A stretch of 55,274 nucleotides of DNA, taken from Chthoniobacterales bacterium (GTDB lineage: Bacteria; Verrucomicrobiota; Verrucomicrobiia; Chthoniobacterales; UBA10450). The position numbers and the translations under genes were made by a program. How positions within the stretch are numbered: the first letter of the stretch is position 1; each line of letters begins with the position of its first letter. The stretch covers positions 1 to 55,274 of the forward strand of contig JACDGM010000011.1 in NCBI GenBank assembly GCA_013815325.1. The letters are read 5' to 3'. This document shows positions 1-8,569 of this stretch, piece after piece. Below the pieces are notes generated by a model, which worked only from the letters and a program-made list of their open reading frames with translations, was not told where the DNA came from and made no database searches.

Positions 1-162
1 AGTCGGCGTGGGAGTCGCCGTCGGAGTAGGAGTCGGAGTTGCCGTTGGCGTTGGAGTAGCGCTTGGCGTTGGCGTGGGAGTGGCGGTCGGCGTTGGGGTT
101 GGCGTGGGAGTAGCGGTCGGAGTTGGTGTGGGAGTAACGCTTGGGGTCGGCGTCGGCGTGCC
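1..162. repeat. Hexanucleotide-type microsatellite encoding the Thr-Pro linker
   Basis: The first ~160 bases are a degenerate tandem array of GTCGGN/GTNGGN units. On the minus strand it reads ACNCCN and encodes (TP)n with occasional Ala, Ser and Val. The left end is cut by the window. Such arrays expand and contract readily, so linker length may vary between strains. Confidence 0.8.
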
Positions 163-717
163 GGAGTTCGGTGTGATTTCAATCGCGCAGAACTTCGCGT
201 TGTTCACACTCGCAGTCGCCACGATGTTAAGTATTCCATCCGTAACGGTAACTGAGAAGCTTCGCTGGAGCGCGGCTTTCGACCCAGCCACCGCCCAAAT
301 GTCTAAATCCTGCAGCACCGTTTGATTCTCCAGGCTGATACTGAAAACCCGCTGTCCCGCCGCATTGAAGTACATCTCTGCAAGGTCCAGCGTCACCGTG
401 TAAGTGCCATTGCTTACAGGTATGCTATAAGTCAGTTTGCTCGCATAACGCTCGGATTGGTACAGCTTCTGATCTGGTGTTCCCGAGACAGGTTGCGTGT
501 ACGTTTTGACGGCGCCTCCCGCGAAATCAATATCCGCTGCCCAAGCCTGCCCCAGGCTATCAGTGTAGGCCGGCCCGCCGCAGTTAATCCTAACTGTAGA
601 TAAGGTTTGCGCCATCGCAGCGGGTGTCATGGCCGCTGCAAAAAGGAAAAATAGCGGTGCAAACCAATGGCGCAGAAATCGATCAATCTTTACAGCGTGA
701 GTGTGCGTTGTGTTCAT
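1..717 (-). CDS. Secreted malectin-domain protein with Thr-Pro repeat linker (C-terminus beyond window)
   Basis: Open from an ATG at 717 to the window edge (239 codons, no stop). Residues 1-37 form a signal peptide with a hydrophobic core and a likely cleavage after AMAQ. Residues about 40-180 match a malectin-like carbohydrate-binding fold: VRINCGGPAYTD near the start, then DIDFAGG, and a YTVTLDLAEMYF strand. From about residue 185 the chain becomes a (Thr-Pro)n-rich linker that runs off the edge, so another domain probably follows. Malectin domains bind glycans, which fits an extracellular protein next to a polysaccharide locus; the ligand is inferred. No clear Shine-Dalgarno sequence precedes the ATG. 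Confidence 0.8.
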   Translation of the reverse strand, partial: MNTTHTHAVKIDRFLRHWFAPLFFLFAAAMTPAAMAQTLSTVRINCGGPAYTDSLGQAWAADIDFAGGAVKTYTQPVSGTPDQKLYQSERYASKLTYSIPVSNGTYTVTLDLAEMYFNAAGQRVFSISLENQTVLQDLDIWAVAGSKAALQRSFSVTVTDGILNIVATASVNNAKFCAIEITPNSGTPTPTPSVTPTPTPTATPTPTPTPTATPTPTPSATPTPTATPTPTPTATPTPT

Positions 718-906
718 CGATTTTGTCGGGGTGGAAACTGTTCTATTCAATACAGGGGAAAATTGCAATCAACTTCGGAGAAATCTGCTGAAAAACTGGT
801 TGCGCTACACTCAATGAAACGCAATTGCCCCTATTTTTGGTTGTGGGCATTCCTTGTCACCAGCACAACGGACTAGAGCATAACGCGAACGGGTTAGGGC
901 GGGCGC

Positions 907-948
907 CTCGGGTCAGCCGTGAGAAGACGGAAACCCGGCTGCTCCGAG
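907..948 (-). terminator. Strong hairpin 15 bp after the VPDSG-CTERM gene
   Basis: Arms CTCGG (907-911) and CCGAG (944-948) enclose a second helix, CAGCCG (914-919) with CGGCTG (936-941), around a 16-nt loop. It begins 15 bp beyond the stop of the gene at 963-1667, the usual place for a terminator. No T-run follows on the minus strand, so it may be a processing or Rho-associated structure. The rest of the 245-bp gap (718-962) shows nothing else I recognise. Confidence 0.35.
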
Positions 949-962
949 AAAGCCGCTCTCCT

Positions 963-1667
963 CTAGACGCGCCAGGCCCTCAAGCCAATGGTGAACACGA
1001 CCCCCGTTCCAAGAAGAAACAGTGTACTGCCGGAGTCGGGGACAATGTTCCGCGGAATCCCAGGGCCGATACCGAAGACGCCGCGAGCGTCGGAGATCAG
1101 CGTGAACTCTCCTTCGATGATATGAATCGATGGGTTATTAACGTCCGGGAAGGACAAGTCATAATGAATGCCGTAGAAGTCGAACGGCCTGGGCAAATCC
1201 CTATTGGGCGTGCCGTCCTCGTCCTTGAGAAGTGGAAACAGGCCGAGCGCCATCGAGCCATCACTACCCGACGCGCTTCCCGTAATTCCAAATCCAGGAA
1301 TAGCGTTGCCTTGCGCATCGACCAGGTAACCGGTCCCCCCGAGAAAACCCAGGAAGCTCGAAGCGTTCGTTTGCAGTTTGATGAACGCGTCGAACGTAAA
1401 CGACGTGATGCTGAATAACCGGACGAATTCATTATTAGAGAACGAGAAGTCGATCGACATGGTCTGGCCGCTCAATCGTGTGCCATTAAGTTCCCCGAAG
1501 GATGACGAAGGAGTTTGGGATGTAATCGTATGGGGAGGTCCCAGATCAACTTCGATCGGGCTGGCGTTCGCCGATCTGGCGAACGAAATAAGCAGGGCTG
1601 CAAAGATAACTGTCCGTGCCCGACCCAGTAATATTAGCGCTTCCGTGAATTTGGACTTCATAAACAT
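963..1667 (-). CDS. VPDSG-CTERM sorting-domain secreted protein
   Basis: Protein of 234 aa using ATG 1667 (MFMKSKF), where a signal peptide begins; a TTG at 1733 would only add 22 unlikely residues. It has an N-terminal signal peptide ending near SANA, then a beta-rich low-complexity body with no family I recognise. The C-terminal tail is IVPDSGSTLFLLGTG plus a hydrophobic stretch and a basic end (RAWRV). That three-part tail is the VPDSG variant of the PEP-CTERM signal, known from Verrucomicrobia-type bacteria and processed by a dedicated exosortase, which is not in this window. Position at the end of the polysaccharide locus fits the usual pairing of PEP-CTERM proteins with exopolysaccharide genes. 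Confidence 0.85.
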   Translation of the reverse strand: MFMKSKFTEALILLGRARTVIFAALLISFARSANASPIEVDLGPPHTITSQTPSSSFGELNGTRLSGQTMSIDFSFSNNEFVRLFSITSFTFDAFIKLQTNASSFLGFLGGTGYLVDAQGNAIPGFGITGSASGSDGSMALGLFPLLKDEDGTPNRDLPRPFDFYGIHYDLSFPDVNNPSIHIIEGEFTLISDARGVFGIGPGIPRNIVPDSGSTLFLLGTGVVFTIGLRAWRV

Positions 1668-1740
1668 GGTGAGGGTCTTCGTTTTTTGCGGAATTGCTAT
1701 GTCCGAGAGTAAAATAAAGATTCCCGTTGGCAAGGATTAT

Positions 1741-2601
1741 TTATTCTCCCCACTCGCCCCGAGATTGATCCAAAGCAGCGGACGCTGCCAAACCGTGGCG
1801 TCCGACGGCTGCATTCGTTTGCGCCGCTAAGTCAGCCTCCCGCGGATAGAAAAGAAACTTTGCATAGAGGTAGCCCAGCCCCTCTTCGATTATTTCTTGT
1901 GCACCCTCACTGTAGTACCACCACTGCCTGGCATCGAAATCCGGGCTGTGAACGGAAATCACGCCGATGTCCACGTCTGGGCCGAGCGCTTCCTCGAAGA
2001 GCAGGCGGCTGCGGCGGGCGTGAGCGCCCTCGGTCACGATGTTGAGGCCGCGCACTTGCACATCATGTTCGCGAAACCAATGCTTCAAAGCCACCGCAGA
2101 ACTGTAGGTCCTATCCCGGCCGATGACGCGGCTGGGAACCATCTGCAACGCTCCGCTCGGGATTCCTCCGTCCCTGAGCAGGTCTGCCCCGACACTGGCG
2201 GCAGTCTGAAAATCATTAACATAGCCCCCCTTTCCAACTACTGGACCACCAGTTGCGAAAACCCGCTGGTAGTGTCCGGTTCTATACTCATCGACAGCTG
2301 CCCGGATCGCATAGGGGTGGACCCAGCCTTCAACCACCAGGATGTTACTAGCGACTCGATCCGTCGCAGCAAGAAACGGATAGATATTGGAAACCAACGC
2401 GGCAATAGTTAACGCGGCCGTCAGGAGAAGGATAAGCCAACCACCGCCTGATAATCCCCAACGCTCCTTGCGAGTGAGAATCCCCCAAAACCGACGCGGC
2501 GGAGAATCGAGAGCGAACGCTGAAATCTCATGACTGCCGAACTTCTCGGGCTCCTCAGCCGAGGCACCGGGCCGCCTGACATGGTGTTCGGAGCTTTGCA
2601 T
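1741..2601 (-). CDS. YdcF/ElyC-like (DUF218) membrane-anchored protein
   Basis: Protein of 286 aa. One transmembrane helix lies at about residues 54-75 (WLILLLTAALTIAALVSNIYPF). After it comes a DUF218-type Rossmann-like domain: ILVVEGWVHPYAIRAAVDEY, then FATGGPV, then a HARRSRLLFEEAL segment. ElyC/SanA/YdcF family members act in envelope and lipid-carrier-linked processes, though their chemistry is poorly defined. It lies 46 bp after the glycosyltransferase gene and is probably cotranscribed. The start is an ATG followed by a polar cytoplasmic segment of about 45 residues. Substrate unknown. Confidence 0.7.
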   Translation of the reverse strand: MQSSEHHVRRPGASAEEPEKFGSHEISAFALDSPPRRFWGILTRKERWGLSGGGWLILLLTAALTIAALVSNIYPFLAATDRVASNILVVEGWVHPYAIRAAVDEYRTGHYQRVFATGGPVVGKGGYVNDFQTAASVGADLLRDGGIPSGALQMVPSRVIGRDRTYSSAVALKHWFREHDVQVRGLNIVTEGAHARRSRLLFEEALGPDVDIGVISVHSPDFDARQWWYYSEGAQEIIEEGLGYLYAKFLFYPREADLAAQTNAAVGRHGLAASAALDQSRGEWGE

Positions 2602-2647
2602 CAGCTAATCGCTAAAACCCTCGAAAGTGCATTCTTTGGTCCCAACA

Positions 2648-3952
2648 TCAGCGGGCCAGCCCCAGGTAAACCGCCTTCGTTATTGCGGCGACTTTACTCC
2701 ATGAGTAGCGTTCGTTCGCAAACTCCTTGATACGCGACCGGTGGAGATCGAGTTCACCAAACATAGCACTAGCAAAATAGCGGCGGATAGTCACGGCCAG
2801 ATCGCATGAATCCTTCGGTCTGCACACAAAGCCGGTTCTGCCTTCAACAATTTCCTCCTTTAACGAACCCACATCCGTAACCACAGCGGGCAAGCCAAAG
2901 TTATACCCGAGAAATAACACGCCACTCTGAAAAATTTCCGTGTAAGGAAGGATTAAGACATCAGCCGCCTTAAAATATATCTCCGTCTCTTCATCGGGAA
3001 TATACTCGATTCTCTCGACTATTCGCTCGCCACTCCCGCTGTCAATGATCGCCTTTTTGACTTCCTTCCAGTAAGCCCCGGACCATTTCGGCTTGCCAGC
3101 GATGATAAGCCGATAAGTATCATCGCTCCGCGCGAGGTCTTTAAAAGCGGCAACTAGATACTCCAGTCCCTTGTAGGGTGCGATCTGTCCAAAGAAAAGA
3201 AGGGTTTTGTCGTCGGCATCAATCCCAATCCTCTGTTTTGCCTCTCTGCTCGAAAGGCACGTCTCGCGGGTGGTCTTGTTAATTCCGAACGGGATCACGC
3301 TGACCTTTTCCTCGGCAAGCTCGAAACCCACGACTAGTTCTTTCTTCATCTTTTCAGTATGAACAAAAATGTGATTGCTGAGACGGTATTGGATTGTCAG
3401 TGAAAACCGGTTTGCCCATGAATCGTTCGCATCGCGTTGTCCCGCGTTTATGTTATGAGCGGTCAAGACGACCCATTTCCCTAGCAGTCTGTAATAGACC
3501 ATCAGCACCGTGCGGTCGAAGAATTCGAATTTGTTGTTCCACAAGAGGTGAAATATTTCAGCTTTGGTGGACGCGGCAAAGAGGAGCAACTTGATGTAGT
3601 ACTTCGTAATTCTGGTGATCTTCGTAACCGGTCTAGCATCGGCAGACTGATCTCCTCGTAGATTGAGGAACTTCACGTCTGGATTATCGAGAAGCTCTGG
3701 GACGCTCAGCGCGTCGCTGCCTACAATCTCCACTAACAGTCTTTCGGCGGTGAGAGCCCTTGTGAGGCCAAGCACGTAGGGTTTGTCGCCGCCGCCAGTC
3801 AGCAAAGAGACATTAAATCGCGCTAATTGTTGAGAGTTGGGAGTTGAAACTGCCGACCCGCACGAAAGTCGCTTCTCCTCCACTAATTTCCTTCGTTGGT
3901 CAGCTTGCGCAGAAGCTGTCTCTATCTCATAGCTCATTTGGTGATAATTCAT
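2648..3952 (-). CDS. Glycosyltransferase family 4 (GT-B)
   Basis: Protein of 434 aa. The C-terminal half carries the GT4 nucleotide-sugar domain: LLFFGQIAPYKGLEYLVAAF, then IAGKPK, YIPDEETEIYFKAADVLILPY and the E-x7-E-like segment FQSGVLFLGYNFGLPAVVTDVG. The N-terminal half holds the acceptor-side Rossmann domain (FNVSLLTGGGDKPYVLGL). The family moves a sugar from an NDP-sugar to a growing lipid-linked glycan on the cytoplasmic face, usually with retention. The start overlaps the end of the upstream GT9 gene by 26 bp, indicating translational coupling. Donor and acceptor cannot be read from sequence. Confidence 0.85.
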   Translation of the reverse strand: MNYHQMSYEIETASAQADQRRKLVEEKRLSCGSAVSTPNSQQLARFNVSLLTGGGDKPYVLGLTRALTAERLLVEIVGSDALSVPELLDNPDVKFLNLRGDQSADARPVTKITRITKYYIKLLLFAASTKAEIFHLLWNNKFEFFDRTVLMVYYRLLGKWVVLTAHNINAGQRDANDSWANRFSLTIQYRLSNHIFVHTEKMKKELVVGFELAEEKVSVIPFGINKTTRETCLSSREAKQRIGIDADDKTLLFFGQIAPYKGLEYLVAAFKDLARSDDTYRLIIAGKPKWSGAYWKEVKKAIIDSGSGERIVERIEYIPDEETEIYFKAADVLILPYTEIFQSGVLFLGYNFGLPAVVTDVGSLKEEIVEGRTGFVCRPKDSCDLAVTIRRYFASAMFGELDLHRSRIKEFANERYSWSKVAAITKAVYLGLAR

Positions 3953-4859
3953 CGCCCATCGGCACGGCAGACTCCAACTGGGCCATCACGGCATCCAGGA
4001 CCTCTTCGACGTTTATAGCCGTTGTCGCCCGCTCGTCGTACCCGCGTTGGTAAAAGAATTCACCCAGCAAAGGAGAAACCACCTTCACGAGCAAGCCATA
4101 CTCGAAAATCTCCCACGGGCTTGTGCAGGTAAACAGGGAGACGCAGGGCCTTCCCGATCCCATTGCCAGATGCATAGGAAGGCTATCCCCACCCACAATG
4201 CAACGATGCTGACGGACATCGGCCAGGTGCTCAAGAATAGACAATCGCTTCGGAAGGACGTTTACCGTCAACCCTCTATCTTGAAGCTCCTTCTTCAATT
4301 CATCGTAATAAGCCCACTTTTTCATGGGCCAGACCGGGCCGGCATCCGCCGCAATCGCCACATCCCCTGAAAGTCCTGTTTCGACTGCTTTGGGCAGTAA
4401 GTATTTCTCGCCGTCGAAGCGCAATCCGAGACCTTCGAAGATTAAATCCTGATAGGTCCGACGGTTAAGAAACTTTAGCCCATCAGCCCGTACTCGGCCG
4501 TGAGAGCTGATCAGGCTGAGATCGAACCAACCACTTGAGTCGTCTGTGTATTTCAAGGTAGAGTCGACCGCGGCATACGCTCCGAACCAGGTGCCGACCG
4601 TGAACTTTTGCAGAAACGAAGCGACTTCCAATGTGTCTTCGAGGTTTATAATCAAGTCGTATTTGCGCTCTGGAATAGAATTCCGCCGCTCCCATGAGAA
4701 ACACTCAACGTCCCCTAATCCGTCGAGGAGAAATGTATTTTTCGCCTCGGTCAGCCAAACGATTTGGCCACCTAGGCGCCTGATTAGGGGCGTGGTGCGA
4801 ACGACGTCTCCGGTAGCGCCGAGTTTAGAGATCAGTACATTCAAAAAAAATCTCTTCAA
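3927..4859 (-). CDS. Glycosyltransferase family 9 (heptosyltransferase-like)
   Basis: Protein of 310 aa. It opens with LISKLGATGDVVRTTPLIRRL, the typical start of GT9/heptosyltransferase proteins. Later come DAGPVWPMKKWAYYDEL (the GxxWPxKxW-type motif) and GGDSLPMHLAMGSGRPCVSLF (the GxDSGxxHxA-type motif). The family transfers heptose or related sugars to lipopolysaccharide core or similar glycans. There is no ATG near the N-terminus; the reading frame begins at TTG 4859, directly followed by a run of eight T residues, so the start is uncertain. It is 26 bp downstream of the flippase stop. Confidence 0.75.
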   Translation of the reverse strand: MKRFFLNVLISKLGATGDVVRTTPLIRRLGGQIVWLTEAKNTFLLDGLGDVECFSWERRNSIPERKYDLIINLEDTLEVASFLQKFTVGTWFGAYAAVDSTLKYTDDSSGWFDLSLISSHGRVRADGLKFLNRRTYQDLIFEGLGLRFDGEKYLLPKAVETGLSGDVAIAADAGPVWPMKKWAYYDELKKELQDRGLTVNVLPKRLSILEHLADVRQHRCIVGGDSLPMHLAMGSGRPCVSLFTCTSPWEIFEYGLLVKVVSPLLGEFFYQRGYDERATTAINVEEVLDAVMAQLESAVPMGDELSPNEL

Positions 4860-4885
4860 TGAGAACGCGTGGAAGTACGGTCAGC

Positions 4886-6409
4886 CTAACGACGGCGCAG
4901 TGCGAGAAGGGCTAGTTTGTCGTCTTCGTCCAACCCCAATGTCCAGAATGCCATCATCGCAGTGAGCAAGAAGACGGGGCCTGCCAGAGAGATGATCCAA
5001 TATGGGCCGAAGCCGACCTGGAAAAGCCATATGCGAACGAAGTAACTGAAGAGCGCGCCAGCGACGACTGCGGTGACACCTTTGAGGTATTTCAAGGTAT
5101 AGGGTTGCAGGCCAAAGAGAACATGAACCTCGAGTAGCTTGATCGCGTTAATCAGGGCAATGCTGATCCCCGTGGCTATAGCCGCCCCCATTTTCCCCAT
5201 CCTTGGGATAAGAAACAGATTCAAGAGAAAGTTGATTGCCACCATCGAAACGGTGTTAACCACCTCCAGCTTCTGGCGGCCGCTCATGGACAAGATTTGA
5301 CCAGTGGGACCGGAGACGGCGTTAGCCAGTTGGCCAAGCGAAAGAACCAGCACAACCGCCGCGCCAGTTTCGAACCCCTTTCCAAAAACCCGCAGCAACT
5401 CCACCCGCAATATCGTGATCAGGGCAAAAAGCAGGAGCCCGGAATAACAGGTCCATTTGGTTACGGTGCCGAATAATTCCGATGTTGACGCAGTGTCGCG
5501 CATTTCGGCCCAGTGCGCCCAGAAAGGCCCAACAATGGGAAGGAGAATTTCTAGTCCGACAATGACGAAGGCGGAGATCCTGACTGCCACAGCATAGATA
5601 CCGACTTCTTTGGGATCCACGAAGTGTCCCAACATAATGGTGTCCATTTGTCCGAGGAGAAGGTAACCAAGGCCGACGAAAAACAGTGGCATCGAGAGCG
5701 AAATATAGCCTTGGAAAGTCCCACGCGATCTGCCCCGATCGCTTGGAACGTGGCGCAACAAGAACCAGCCGAGAGCGAGAACAGCCAGGATTACCGATAG
5801 TGAGCGCGCAACGATGGCACCGTAGACACCCGTTCGCGTTACGGCCACGGCAATAAGAACAACCAAGAAAACCGCCGGTGTGAGGATGTTGGTAACCTTT
5901 GAAGCAAAATCAACCCTCTTGATCGCGGCCAAGGCGCCACCGAGAAAACGGGCCAGGGCAAAAAACGGTAGATAAATGCAAAACGCTCGCACCACCCCCT
6001 GCATTTCTTGGGCATGAAAGTACGAATTCGCGAGAGTCGGGGCGAATAGCAGCAACAGTGTGACAAAGAAAAGCGAAATGGCCATCACCACTCCGGACCC
6101 CTGAAATAGCAACAACCGGCGCCCACCTTGGCCTTTCTCCTCGAGCAGCGGCAAATATCGCATCAGCGCCTTGTCGAGCCCTAGAATGCAGAAGCTCGTC
6201 ACTAACTGCACCAGGACAAAACCGAGTTGATACGCTCCCAGACCGCTGGGACCAAGTGTTCTCGAGAGCAAGATATTACTGGCGAGGCCGAGCACCAGTA
6301 GGGCACCGCGGCTGACCAGTACGGTTGCGCCTTGGCGGCTTACCTTTGGCAGGATAGATTCGGTGCCAGTCGACTTAGAATTCACAGATGAATTGTCGGT
6401 TTTTACCAT
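4886..6409 (-). CDS. Wzx-type polysaccharide flippase (MOP superfamily)
   Basis: Protein of 507 aa from ATG 6409; a GTG at 6427 gives six more residues. It shows about 12-14 hydrophobic helices, starting with GATVLVSRGALLVLGLASNILL, and the family-typical LGPSGLGAYQLGF early loop. The MOP/Wzx family flips undecaprenyl-linked repeat units from the inner to the outer leaflet of the cytoplasmic membrane. With the ligase/polymerase at 23308-24705 and the Wzc-like protein at 27236-29524 it implies a Wzy-type pathway. Its TAG stop lies within the only copy of the GCCTAACGA motif in the left half (4884-4892). Confidence 0.88.
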   Translation of the reverse strand: MVKTDNSSVNSKSTGTESILPKVSRQGATVLVSRGALLVLGLASNILLSRTLGPSGLGAYQLGFVLVQLVTSFCILGLDKALMRYLPLLEEKGQGGRRLLLFQGSGVVMAISLFFVTLLLLFAPTLANSYFHAQEMQGVVRAFCIYLPFFALARFLGGALAAIKRVDFASKVTNILTPAVFLVVLIAVAVTRTGVYGAIVARSLSVILAVLALGWFLLRHVPSDRGRSRGTFQGYISLSMPLFFVGLGYLLLGQMDTIMLGHFVDPKEVGIYAVAVRISAFVIVGLEILLPIVGPFWAHWAEMRDTASTSELFGTVTKWTCYSGLLLFALITILRVELLRVFGKGFETGAAVVLVLSLGQLANAVSGPTGQILSMSGRQKLEVVNTVSMVAINFLLNLFLIPRMGKMGAAIATGISIALINAIKLLEVHVLFGLQPYTLKYLKGVTAVVAGALFSYFVRIWLFQVGFGPYWIISLAGPVFLLTAMMAFWTLGLDEDDKLALLALRRR

Positions 6410-6452
6410 TAGATATTCTCGGGTCACGACTGATATAGAGCCTTGTCAGCTT

Positions 6453-7421
6453 CTATGATGGGTAAAAATCCTCTTCCGGAAGGTTATTCTTTGACAGCAG
6501 TGCCCTTTGTAGCTGTTGCCAACGCAACCACATTTTCACATCAAGCATTGCATGATAACTCTCGTAAGCCAGTCTTTCGGGCAGCGAGAGCATCGCTCGG
6601 TTCACTTCCTTTAAGATCTTCCAGTTTAGCCGCGTTTTCCCCCGGATCACCCGCATCTCGTCCACCCAGTTAGAAACCTGTCCTTCCAGTAGGTCATTAA
6701 GGCGTTCGGTGGGCTCCAATAATTGGTCCGCCATGTACCAGTGCATTAGCTCCGGTATATCACGATCGCGTTTCACCAAGCTGTTAGTCGACCAAACCTT
6801 CGTTTTCGCCAATCCTTTAGGAAGGCTCCAAGGAGTCGACGCGTCAATGTGTTTCAAGATGCCGTCAACGAAGGATTGCGGATCAGCGCGCAGCTGGTCA
6901 AAAAAACCAATGTGCAGCGCGTCCCGCCCGAATGCACCGGACCATGCCTTCACAATTCGGACGTAATCCGAGGACAATCGGCTGCGAGGGCGTTCGAATT
7001 GACGTAGAAGCTCTAGGGAGCCCACCTGACAAATATCTCTCCCCCGTAAATGTCCAAACGAGTAGAGCGTCTGCGACCACATCCGCTCGATCGGATGACG
7101 CAATGTTACGATAATGCGAAGACTGGGCAGCACCTTCGCAATTTGTCGAACCTGCCAGCCCTTTAGCCGGGCGTAGCCCGGGGAAATTTCTCCTCGAACC
7201 GGTCTTAATGCGCCGCCATCGCCGGTCCGAAAAAGTGCTTCATACCAATCCAGATCGTGACGCATCATTCGATGCATAAAGAAAAAGTCGACTTCCTTAA
7301 ACTCACTCACCTGGATATCCGGGTGACATTTGAGAACCTCGTAAAGCCAGGTAGAACCACAGCGCATGGAACCGATACCCACGAATGTAGGTGGTGAACT
7401 GCGATCCAAACAGCGCTTCAT
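6453..7421 (-). CDS. Sulfotransferase (PAPS-dependent) 1
   Basis: Protein of 322 aa from ATG 7421; the longer frame starts at TTG 7448. The 5'-phosphosulfate-binding loop GSMRCGSTW is at residues 17-25. The 3'-phosphate-binding segment RHPIERMWSQTLYS starts at 108. These are the two PAPS-binding signatures of carbohydrate sulfotransferases. The overall shape (P-loop, EFKEVDFFF acidic segment, LRHP) resembles the heparan-sulfate N/O-sulfotransferase group. It would sulfate a sugar hydroxyl or amine of the polysaccharide precursor; the position is unknown. It sits between the flippase and a second sulfotransferase. Confidence 0.85.
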   Translation of the reverse strand: MKRCLDRSSPPTFVGIGSMRCGSTWLYEVLKCHPDIQVSEFKEVDFFFMHRMMRHDLDWYEALFRTGDGGALRPVRGEISPGYARLKGWQVRQIAKVLPSLRIIVTLRHPIERMWSQTLYSFGHLRGRDICQVGSLELLRQFERPRSRLSSDYVRIVKAWSGAFGRDALHIGFFDQLRADPQSFVDGILKHIDASTPWSLPKGLAKTKVWSTNSLVKRDRDIPELMHWYMADQLLEPTERLNDLLEGQVSNWVDEMRVIRGKTRLNWKILKEVNRAMLSLPERLAYESYHAMLDVKMWLRWQQLQRALLSKNNLPEEDFYPS

Positions 7422-7534
7422 AGACAAACTCGTTCCCTCGATATTCAAGAAAAACTAAGCAGGAAGGCTGCCCCCGGAAGAAACGGAACTAAATAAATCG
7501 CGCTTGTCACGCGACGACTGGAACTGAGCGCCTC

Positions 7535-8497
7535 TCAGGTTTTGCGATTCGGCCACGGCGCCTCGATTCCCAGCATCTTCTTCAATCGAGCCGCTTCCTC
7601 CCCGTAGTATCGGCTAAGAAAGTCCTCGGTCGAGCGAGAGATTAGGACTTCATTGCGATTTGTGACGTTCATCTTTCTGTAGATGACATTTACCTTAGCG
7701 CCGACCTGTCCCAAGATGGACCGTAACCCGACGCGATTCCGCACCAGCCGACGAGCCTTCTGCTTGGCTTCGTAATACACCTGGTTTAGACGCGGACTTC
7801 GCATCTTGACCCCTTGGTTCGTCACCTCAAACCGGTAATCGCGAAAATAGCGCCAGTCGATGCCTGCCCATTGGCAAATTGAAACCATGAACAAACGCGC
7901 ATCGCACTTTAGTTCCTCATAAAAGGCGACGTAGATCGCAGACCTGTCGAACACCTCCAGAAACCGACTGAGGTAAGTGGAGTAGCGTCCGTGCTGTAGT
8001 GCTCGATAAGCCGGATGGCAGTAGCCACGCGAAGAATAGGCGCCGGAGCCCGTCCTTTGCAAATTGACGTATTGATCGAAAGTCATGGCTTGAGGTATTT
8101 CGTTGATTTGCTTTCCGAACTGATAAAAGGAAAGCAGCCTGGAAATCGGCTCCCGCAGAAAGAAGATTAAGCGAACATTCGGCAGCGTCTCGCGGATAAG
8201 GCGTGGGGCATTTGGTGAGTAGAGATAATCCGGTGTCGCCTCTAAACTCCAAGCCTCTCCTCTCGGTTCCTTTGCGAAATCGAAGAAAGAAAGGTACTCG
8301 CCGGGACCATCCTTATAGTAGCGCTTTGCGGATGGCAGCGGATAGTCGGCATCGAGAAAAAATCGTGTCTCCTTAGCCTCGGTCGCGCAAATCTGTGGAT
8401 GACCGGCGAGGTAGTTAAAGACGGAAGTCGTTCCGGCTTTGCTTGTGCCTCCAATGATGAGAAACCTTCGATCTGAAAAATCCGTAGGTATGCTCAT
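7535..8497 (-). CDS. Sulfotransferase (PAPS-dependent) 2
   Basis: Protein of 320 aa. The PAPS 5'-loop is GTSKAGTTSV (residues 17-26). The 3'-phosphate signature is LREPISRLLSFY (114-125), with a KETRFF segment between them that is common in N-/O-sulfotransferases acting on glycosaminoglycans. It is only distantly similar to the neighbouring sulfotransferase (6453-7421), so it is a separate activity rather than a recent tandem copy. The ATG start at 8497 is 72 bp after the asparagine-synthase-like gene. The acceptor cannot be deduced. Confidence 0.85.
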   Translation of the reverse strand: MSIPTDFSDRRFLIIGGTSKAGTTSVFNYLAGHPQICATEAKETRFFLDADYPLPSAKRYYKDGPGEYLSFFDFAKEPRGEAWSLEATPDYLYSPNAPRLIRETLPNVRLIFFLREPISRLLSFYQFGKQINEIPQAMTFDQYVNLQRTGSGAYSSRGYCHPAYRALQHGRYSTYLSRFLEVFDRSAIYVAFYEELKCDARLFMVSICQWAGIDWRYFRDYRFEVTNQGVKMRSPRLNQVYYEAKQKARRLVRNRVGLRSILGQVGAKVNVIYRKMNVTNRNEVLISRSTEDFLSRYYGEEAARLKKMLGIEAPWPNRKT

Positions 8498-8569
8498 TTA
8501 TTTGTCACGCTATTTCTCCCCTCTGCTGAGGAAAACGGGCGGACGCTGATTCGATGCTGCGCGAAGACG

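Noticed and set aside
1-162. CRISPR-like or satellite array
   Set aside because: There are no unique spacers; the repeat is a coding microsatellite for a Thr-Pro linker.
8-325. Plus-strand frame encoding a Gly-Val repeat protein
   Set aside because: It is the complement of the Thr-Pro linker of the malectin gene on the minus strand; the opposite strand has a signal peptide and a recognisable domain.
901-962. Riboswitch (for example c-di-GMP type) upstream of the malectin gene
   Set aside because: The hairpin is strong but lacks the conserved GEMM core and sits just after a stop codon, so a terminator or processing hairpin is simpler.
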